NCBI GenBank assembly: GCA_946481615.1
Contig: CAMLOR010000037.1
Location: 1-20,810, forward strand
DNA length: 20,810 nt
DNA from: an uncultured Aquimonas sp.
GTDB taxonomy: Bacteria; Pseudomonadota; Gammaproteobacteria; Xanthomonadales; Xanthomonadaceae
Direction: 5' to 3'
In this document: in pieces, positions 16,336 to 20,810 of the stretch
Numbering within the stretch: position 1 is the stretch's first letter
How the letters are laid out: every line of letters begins with the position of its first letter
Translations under genes and position numbers: made by a program
Notes under the pieces: model-generated
The model's database searches: none
Seen by the model: only the letters and a program-made list of their open reading frames with translations
Told to the model about the DNA's origin: nothing

Positions 16336-16794
16336 TCAGCGCACGCCCGTGTGGCCGAAACCGCCGGCGCCGCGATCACTCGCGGCGAATTCGCCGACAC
16401 GTACCAGCCGCGCGCGCACCACCGGCAGGAACACCAGCTGGGCGACGCGATCCCCCGGCGCGATGGTAAAGGCCGCGTTGCCGCGGTTCCACAGGCTGAT
16501 CATCAGCGGACCCTGGTAGTCGGCGTCGATCAGCCCCGTGAGGTTGCCCAGCACGAGCCCGTGCTTGTGGCCGAGCCCCGAGCGCGGCAGCACCACGGCG
16601 CAAAGCGACGGGTCGGCGATGTGGATGGCCAGGCCCGAAGGCACCAGCGCGGTTTCGCCCGGCGCCAGCGTGAGCGGCGCCTCGATCATGGCGCGCAGGT
16701 CCATGCCCGCGGCCGCCGCCGTGGCGTAGTCCGGCAACGGGAACTCGCTGCCGCCCAGCCGCGCATCGAGGACCTTCAGCTCGACCTCGCGCAT
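16336..16794 (-). CDS. dut: deoxyuridine 5'-triphosphate nucleotidohydrolase (dUTPase)
   Basis: This 152-aa trimeric dUTPase hydrolyses dUTP to dUMP and pyrophosphate, keeping uracil out of DNA and supplying dTMP synthesis. Conserved motifs in order: AGMDLRA (29-35), [10 protein letters not shown] (70-79), GLIDADYQG with catalytic D90 (87-95), GDRVAQLV (114-121), and the C-terminal [10 protein letters not shown] lid (141-150). Length matches the family (~151 aa). The ATG shares its A with the coaBC TGA stop (TGATG), so translation is coupled. An upstream open frame extends past this start but overlaps coaBC and has no homology. Confidence 0.97.
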   Translation of the reverse strand: MREVELKVLDARLGGSEFPLPDYATAAAAGMDLRAMIEAPLTLAPGETALVPSGLAIHIADPSLCAVVLPRSGLGHKHGLVLGNLTGLIDADYQGPLMISLWNRGNAAFTIAPGDRVAQLVFLPVVRARLVRVGEFAASDRGAGGFGHTGVR

Positions 16795-18002
16795 CAGGCG
16801 CGCGCCCGCAGGCGTTCGTCGATCAGGGCCAGCAGCCGCCGCGCGACATCGCGCTTGTCGGCCACGGGAATCTCGGCACCGCCGCCCGGCCAGTACACCG
16901 ACAGCGCATTGCGTTCCGAATCGAAGCCGCAGTCGTTCGCGCCCACGTGATTGGCGGCGATCATGTCGAGTTTCTTGCGTTCGAGCTTGCCGCGCGCGTA
17001 GCGCTCCATGTCGTCGGTCTCGGCCGCGAAGCCGACCACGAACGGGCGCGGCGAACGCGCGGCCACTTCGGCCAGGATGTCCGGGTTGAGCACCAGTTCC
17101 AGCGTGATGCCGGCCTCGCCGGTCTTCTTGATCTTGCTGGCGGCGCGCTGCTGCGGCCGGAAATCGGCGACGGCGGCGGTGGCGATGAAGACTTCTTGTC
17201 CGGCGAGCGCATCGAACACCGCGGCGCGCATCTGCTCGGCGCTGCGCACGTCGATGCGCCGCACGCCGGCCGGCGTCGGCAGCGTCACCGGGCCGCTCAC
17301 CAGCGTGACCTCGGCGCCGGCCGCCTGCGCGGCGGCCGCGATCGCGAAGCCCATGCGGCCTGAGCTGCGGTTGCCCAGGTAGCGCACCGGATCCAGATCC
17401 TCGAACGTGGGGCCGGCGGTGATCAGCACGCGGCGGCCGGCGAAGCTCGCCGCCACGGGCGCCGCGAGCACCGCGGCGGCGATCTGCGTGGCTTCCCACA
17501 TGCGGCCGTCGCCGACTTCACCGCAGGCCTGGTCGCCCGAACCGGGACCGAGGACCTCCACGCCGCGCTTGCGCAACGTTTCGATGTTGGCCTGCACGGC
17601 CGCATTCGCCCACATCACGCGGTTCATGGCGGGCGCGATCGAGAGCGGCGCCTCGGTGGCGAGGCAGATCGTGGCGAGCAGATCGTCGGCCTGGCCCGCG
17701 GCCAGGCGCGCGATGACATCGGCGGAGGCCGGCGCGATCACCACGCGCGTGGCCCAGCGCGCCAGTTCGATATGGCCCATCGCGGCTTCGGCGGCCTCGT
17801 CCCAGAGCGAAGTGCGCACGGCTTCGCCCGACAGCGCCTGGAAGGTGAGCGGCGCGACGAACTGCGTGGCGCCCTGCGTCATCACCACGCGCACTGCGGC
17901 ACCACCTTCGCGCAGGCGGCGCACCAGTTCGGCGGCCTTGTAGGCGGCGATGCCGCCGCTCACGCCGAGCAGGATGCGCGCTTGGTTCGCCGGTTCGCCC
18001 AC
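16794..18002 (-). CDS. coaBC: bifunctional phosphopantothenoylcysteine decarboxylase / phosphopantothenate-cysteine ligase
   Basis: This 402-aa bifunctional enzyme carries out two steps of coenzyme A synthesis: CTP-dependent joining of cysteine to 4'-phosphopantothenate, then FMN-dependent decarboxylation. The CoaC part (1-185) has [12 protein letters not shown], the catalytic histidine H77 (GHIEL), PAMN at 124-127 and C160. The CoaB part (190-400) has [15 protein letters not shown]212 in [19 protein letters not shown] and the lysines of SKIKK (K291). Start is GTG 18002; the genes are divergent from radC and overlap dut by one base. The order coaBC-dut-algC matches Pseudomonas. Confidence 0.97.
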   Translation of the reverse strand: MGEPANQARILLGVSGGIAAYKAAELVRRLREGGAAVRVVMTQGATQFVAPLTFQALSGEAVRTSLWDEAAEAAMGHIELARWATRVVIAPASADVIARLAAGQADDLLATICLATEAPLSIAPAMNRVMWANAAVQANIETLRKRGVEVLGPGSGDQACGEVGDGRMWEATQIAAAVLAAPVAASFAGRRVLITAGPTFEDLDPVRYLGNRSSGRMGFAIAAAAQAAGAEVTLVSGPVTLPTPAGVRRIDVRSAEQMRAAVFDALAGQEVFIATAAVADFRPQQRAASKIKKTGEAGITLELVLNPDILAEVAARSPRPFVVGFAAETDDMERYARGKLERKKLDMIAANHVGANDCGFDSERNALSVYWPGGGAEIPVADKRDVARRLLALIDERLRARA

Positions 18003-18018
18003 GGAAACGCCTCAGGCC

Positions 18019-18024
18019 AGTATC
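18019..18024 (-). promoter_or_regulatory. candidate -10 element for the coaBC-dut-algC operon
   Basis: The minus strand reads GATACT 16 bases before the coaBC GTG, flanked by GGCC on both sides. It would give a very short leader of about 10 nt. No good -35 is seen. Confidence 0.35.
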
Positions 18025-18043
18025 CGGCCTAGCTTACCGGAAA

Positions 18044-18067
18044 GCCCCGTTTTTCCCGAGGCGGGGC
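18044..18067. repeat. inverted repeat between coaBC and radC
   Basis: GCCCCG (18044-18049) pairs with CGGGGC (18062-18067) around a 12-base loop containing TTTTT. It lies in the divergent gap upstream of both genes and could be an operator or leader hairpin; it is not placed to be a terminator for either. Confidence 0.4.
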
Positions 18068-18074
18068 ACGCGTT

Positions 18075-18095
18075 TGCGGCGCAGACTTCGCCGCA
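18075..18095 (+). repeat. hairpin ending at the radC start codon
   Basis: TGCGGCG (18075-18081) and CGCCGCA (18089-18095) form a perfect 7-bp stem with a 7-base loop. The last paired base is the A of the radC ATG at 18095. If transcribed, the hairpin would occupy the place of a ribosome site and partly mask the start codon. Confidence 0.5.
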
Positions 18096-18769
18096 TGACG
18101 ATCCGCGACTGGCCGGCCGACGAACAACCGCGCGAGAAACTCATCGCGCGCGGCGCGGCCGCACTCTCCGATGCCGAACTGTTGGCCGTGTTCATCGGCT
18201 CGGGCAGCCGCGGACAGAATGCGGTCGAGCTCGGGCGCGAGTTGCTGCGCCGCTACGGCGGCCTGCGTCCGCTGCTGGAACGTTCGCCCAAGGCGCTGAT
18301 GCTCGATCGCGGCCTCGGGCCGGCGCGCGTGGCGCGCCTGCTCGCCGCCATCGAACTGGCCTCGCGCCACCTCGCGGCCTCGCTGGTCTCGCGCGATGCG
18401 GTCAACGATCCGGTGCGCGCCGGCGACTATTTCCGCGCCCGCCTGCGCGGCTATCCGCACGAAGTCTTCGCCTGTCTCTTCATGGACAACCGGCACCGCA
18501 TGATCGCCTTCGAGGAACTGTTCCGCGGCGGCATCGACGGCGCCGAGGTGCATCCGCGCGAAGTGGTGCGGCGCTGTCTTGCGCACAACGCCGCGGCGGT
18601 CATCCTCGGCCACAACCATCCGAGCGGCATCGCCGAGGCCAGCGCCGCCGACATCGCCATCACCCGCCGCCTGCGCGATGCGCTGCAGCTGATCGACGTG
18701 CGCGTGCTCGATCACTTCATCGTCGGCGAAGGCCTGCCGGTCTCGTTCGCCTCCCGGGGCTGGCTGTAG
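18095..18769 (+). CDS. radC: RadC family JAMM-domain protein
   Basis: This 224-aa protein has an N-terminal helix-hairpin-helix-like region (about 15-90, with [22 protein letters not shown]) and a C-terminal JAMM/MPN+ metal-binding domain with GHNHPSG (172-178) and D186. Length matches the RadC/UPF0758 family. Despite the name, its role in DNA repair is not established. I chose ATG 18095, where family homology begins; a TTG at 18074 in the same frame is an alternative. No Shine-Dalgarno is visible and a hairpin abuts the start codon. The gene diverges from coaBC, a pairing also found in E. coli and Pseudomonas. Confidence 0.95.
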   Translation: MTIRDWPADEQPREKLIARGAAALSDAELLAVFIGSGSRGQNAVELGRELLRRYGGLRPLLERSPKALMLDRGLGPARVARLLAAIELASRHLAASLVSRDAVNDPVRAGDYFRARLRGYPHEVFACLFMDNRHRMIAFEELFRGGIDGAEVHPREVVRRCLAHNAAAVILGHNHPSGIAEASAADIAITRRLRDALQLIDVRVLDHFIVGEGLPVSFASRGWL

Positions 18770-18788
18770 CGTGCGCCGCGCCGCGCCG

Positions 18789-18794
18789 TATACT
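18789..18794 (+). promoter_or_regulatory. candidate -10 element after radC
   Basis: TATACT lies about 20 bp after the radC stop. It would start transcription near 18801, between two possible starts of the next gene, which favours the downstream GTG at 18837. The -35 region is poor. Confidence 0.45.
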
Positions 18795-18836
18795 CGGGTC
18801 GGGGCGGCCGGCGAGGCCGCGCAGGGGCGCTGCGGC

Positions 18837-19895
18837 GTGATCATCGGCCTGGCCACATCCTTCCCCGCCGACGCGGTGGAACGGCAACTGCCCGACGTGG
18901 CCAGCGCGCAACGGCTGGTCGCCGCGCGCCGCCCGGATTTCGACGATCTGCTCGCCGTCCGCCGCGACCAGCTGCTCACGCGCTTCGGCAACGGCATCGC
19001 CGAGAACCTCGAACGCACCGAACGCGCCCTGGTGCTGGGGCTGGCCCGCTTCGGCACGCGCCACGGCAGCTGGGGCGACGATTACCACCACTACCACAAC
19101 GAAAACCACGCGCTGGAAGTGCTCGACGGCCGCCTCGGGCGCCTGATGCGGCAGGTCGGGCTGGAGTCGCTGTCGGCCAACGACTGGATCGCGCTTTCGC
19201 TGTTCGCCACCTGCCACGACCTGCGCCAGCGCGAGGCCATCGACTTCCGCCACCCGATCGGCAACAACGAGGCCGCCAGCATCGCGGAAACCGGCCGCAT
19301 CCTGGCGCTCGCAGGCTTCGACCCGGTACGCGACCGCGCCCTGCACCTGGCGATGGAACTGATGATCGCCGGCTCCACGTTCGATGCCCGTCCGGCGCCG
19401 CCGGTGATGGAATACAACCCGGCCGAATTCGTGGCCAGCGGCGGCGCGCTGGCGCCCAAACTGCCGCTGGTGCTGGATGCCGAACGTCCCGGCTGGCGGG
19501 CCGATCCCGATATCGTGCGCGCCGTCGAACTGGCCCAGATCGCCTCCGATCTCGATACCGCCAACGTCGGCGAACCCCTGGTCTGGCTGGCCGAAAGCGC
19601 CAGCCGCCTGTGCCAGGAACGCGAGATGCGCAGCGGCCGTGCACTCGATGCCGCCGACTCCGGCCCGCCCTGCGTCGGCTTCCTCAGCGACGGCCAGGAA
19701 CGCTATTTCTTCGAACTGCACCGCTTCTGCTCCGACCCCGGCCGCGCCACCTTCGCCGCGGCCAAGCAGGCCAACGCCGGCCATGTGCGCCGCATGTCGC
19801 AGCGCCTGCGCGCCCGCTGGCCGCTCAAGCAGGCCCCGCGCAACGGCCTCGAAGTGCTCGGCGAATTCTCCTCGCTCGCCATCGCCGGGGCCTGA
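18837..19895 (+). CDS. HD-domain protein resembling class I cyclic-nucleotide phosphodiesterases
   Basis: This 352-aa protein has the metal-ligand order of HD phosphohydrolases in the arrangement of class I cyclic-nucleotide phosphodiesterases. YHNENHALEV (residues 86-95) corresponds to the YHNxxHAxxV motif with H87 and H91; CHD at 126-128 supplies H127 and D128, followed by FRHPIGNNEA, like the HPGxxN segment of PDEs; ASDLDTANVGEPLVW (237-250) corresponds to the third ligand site with D240 or D238. The substrate is unknown; cAMP or another cyclic nucleotide is inference. I chose GTG 18837 (AGGGG nine bases upstream, promoter-like TATACT before it); GTG 18771 is the alternative. It lies between radC and argS on the same strand. 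No membrane segment or sensory domain is seen. Confidence 0.75.
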   Translation: MIIGLATSFPADAVERQLPDVASAQRLVAARRPDFDDLLAVRRDQLLTRFGNGIAENLERTERALVLGLARFGTRHGSWGDDYHHYHNENHALEVLDGRLGRLMRQVGLESLSANDWIALSLFATCHDLRQREAIDFRHPIGNNEAASIAETGRILALAGFDPVRDRALHLAMELMIAGSTFDARPAPPVMEYNPAEFVASGGALAPKLPLVLDAERPGWRADPDIVRAVELAQIASDLDTANVGEPLVWLAESASRLCQEREMRSGRALDAADSGPPCVGFLSDGQERYFFELHRFCSDPGRATFAAAKQANAGHVRRMSQRLRARWPLKQAPRNGLEVLGEFSSLAIAGA

Positions 19896-19901
19896 CGCGT
19901 C

Positions 19902-19914
19902 GCCCGCCGCGGGC
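19902..19914. repeat. small GC hairpin between PDE-like gene and argS
   Basis: GCCCG and CGGGC flank a three-base loop just after the PDE-like stop codon and before the argS promoter-like TATCAT (19918-19923). There is no T-tract, so it is not a convincing terminator. Confidence 0.3.
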
Positions 19915-19917
19915 GGG

Positions 19918-19923
19918 TATCAT
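19918..19923 (+). promoter_or_regulatory. candidate -10 element for argS
   Basis: TATCAT is 29 bp before the argS GTG and would give a leader of about 23 nt. A partial -35 (CTGACG) is present but at 20-bp spacing. Confidence 0.4.
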
Positions 19924-19952
19924 GTGCGGCCCTCCAGCCCCGCAAGACCCCC

Positions 19953-20810
19953 GTGAAAGACCATCTGCGCGAACTCGTGCTGCAGGCCCTGCTCGATATG
20001 AAGCGGGCCGGGCAACTGCCGACCGAAGCCGAACCTGCCTTCGTGATCGAGCGCGCCCGCAGCCGCGAGCATGGCGACTACGCCACCAACGTCGCCATGC
20101 TGCTGGCCAAGGCTGCCGGCCGCAAGCCGCGCGAGCTGGCCGAAGCGCTGGCCAAGGCGATGCCGCGTTCGCAGCACATCGCGAAGGTCGAGGTCGCGGG
20201 GCCGGGCTTCATCAACTTCCACCTCAACCAGGCCTGCCGCCTCGGTACGTTGCGCCGCGTGTTCGAGCTTGGCGAAGGTTACGGCCACGCGCCGGCCGAA
20301 TCGCGCGAATCGGTGCAGGTGGAATTCGTCTCCGCCAATCCGAACGGCCCGCTGCACGTGGGCCACGGCCGCGGCGCGGCCTTCGGCGCTTCCGTCGCGA
20401 ACCTGCTGGAAGCCGCCGGCCACAAGGTGCAGCGCGAGTACTACGTCAACGATGCCGGCCGCCAGATGGACATCCTCGCGGTGTCGGTGTGGCTGCGTTA
20501 CCTGGAACTGGGCGGCGTCACCGTGCGCTTCCCGGACAACGGCTACAAGGGCGATTACGTGGTCGACATCGCGCGCGGCCTGCGCGCGAAGGAAGGCGAC
20601 CGCCTGCGCCGCACCGCCATCGACGTGGCCGACGGCCTGCCGGCCGACGCCTCGCAGGGCGGCGACAAGGAAGTGCATGTCGATGCGCTGATCGGCCGCG
20701 CCAAGTCGCTGCTGGGCGACGCCGACTACCGTCGCGTGTTCGATGCCGGCCTGGCCTGGTGCCTGGCCGACATCCGCGAGGACCTCGCGCAGTTCCGCGT
20801 GCTGCACGAC
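19953..20810 (+). CDS. argS: arginyl-tRNA synthetase, N-terminal part (runs off window)
   Basis: The frame from GTG 19953 stays open for 286 codons to the right edge; full ArgRS has about 560 residues, so the C-terminal half is missing only because the window ends. It charges tRNA-Arg with arginine. The N-terminal tRNA-binding additional domain is seen (FVIERARSREHGDYATNVAM at 30-49, PGFINFHL at 84-91). The catalytic HxGH motif is HVGH at 135-138, within EFVSANPNGPLHVGHGRG, followed by YYVNDAGRQMD. The initiation codon is GTG with only a weak purine stretch (GCAAGA) upstream. It is co-directional with the PDE-like gene. Confidence 0.96.
   Translation, partial: MKDHLRELVLQALLDMKRAGQLPTEAEPAFVIERARSREHGDYATNVAMLLAKAAGRKPRELAEALAKAMPRSQHIAKVEVAGPGFINFHLNQACRLGTLRRVFELGEGYGHAPAESRESVQVEFVSANPNGPLHVGHGRGAAFGASVANLLEAAGHKVQREYYVNDAGRQMDILAVSVWLRYLELGGVTVRFPDNGYKGDYVVDIARGLRAKEGDRLRRTAIDVADGLPADASQGGDKEVHVDALIGRAKSLLGDADYRRVFDAGLAWCLADIREDLAQFRVLHD

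Noticed and set aside
19920..20807. Minus-strand frame of 295 codons at the right end
   Set aside because: Antisense of argS, which shows the HVGH motif and ArgRS N-terminal domain.

Overview
The window is GC-rich, densely packed bacterial DNA, most likely from the gammaproteobacterial order Xanthomonadales (Lysobacterales). The evidence is the 16S rRNA 5' segment at the left edge, the recalled xanthomonad order rrn - tyrS - M23 peptidase - anmK - ampG-like - xth/pyrE - algC - dut - coaBC - radC - argS, and several -10 boxes 6-8 bases before a start codon, as expected for leaderless genes. This is a chromosomal core region with one accessory block inside it.

Left part (1-2240): the first ~579 nt of a 16S rRNA gene on the minus strand, its leader with a boxA-like element and a strong promoter, then tyrS, also on minus and upstream of the rRNA operon.

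Accessory block (2241-7345): two uncharacterised minus-strand genes, then two tail-to-tail sigma-factor/kinase pairs. Pair 1 is a sigma-70 family factor (3652-4254) facing a 201-aa protein (4257-4862) that I read as a catalytically dead C-lobe fragment of a Ser/Thr kinase. Pair 2 is an ECF-type sigma factor (5115-5711) facing a complete membrane-anchored Ser/Thr kinase with a DUF4384-like C-terminal domain (5717-7345). In sigma factor 2 the acidic residue usual after the DLVQ motif of region 2.2 is a threonine, while sigma factor 1 keeps the acid. This fits a model in which pair 2 is a phosphorylation-switched sigma system and pair 1 is a decayed or repurposed version of a similar module. I consider this the most interesting part of the window.

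Cell-wall segment (7660-11886): a membrane-anchored M23 endopeptidase, anhydro-N-acetylmuramic acid kinase (anmK, whose start codon seems to have been lost), an orphan ribbon-helix-helix protein, and an AmpG-like muropeptide permease. Together they would cut peptidoglycan, import the muropeptides and phosphorylate the anhydro-sugar for recycling.

Housekeeping segment (11874-20810): exodeoxyribonuclease III diverging from pyrE (the arrangement of crc/pyrE in Pseudomonas), a DUF4124 secreted protein, an apparent minus-strand operon coaBC-dut-algC with an AlgC carrying a periplasmic domain, then radC, a protein resembling class I cyclic-nucleotide phosphodiesterases, and the first 286 codons of argS running off the right edge. 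No tRNA, CRISPR array, insertion sequence or prophage gene was seen. Five convergent gene pairs meet with gaps of 5 nt or less, or overlap, leaving no room for ordinary intergenic terminators.
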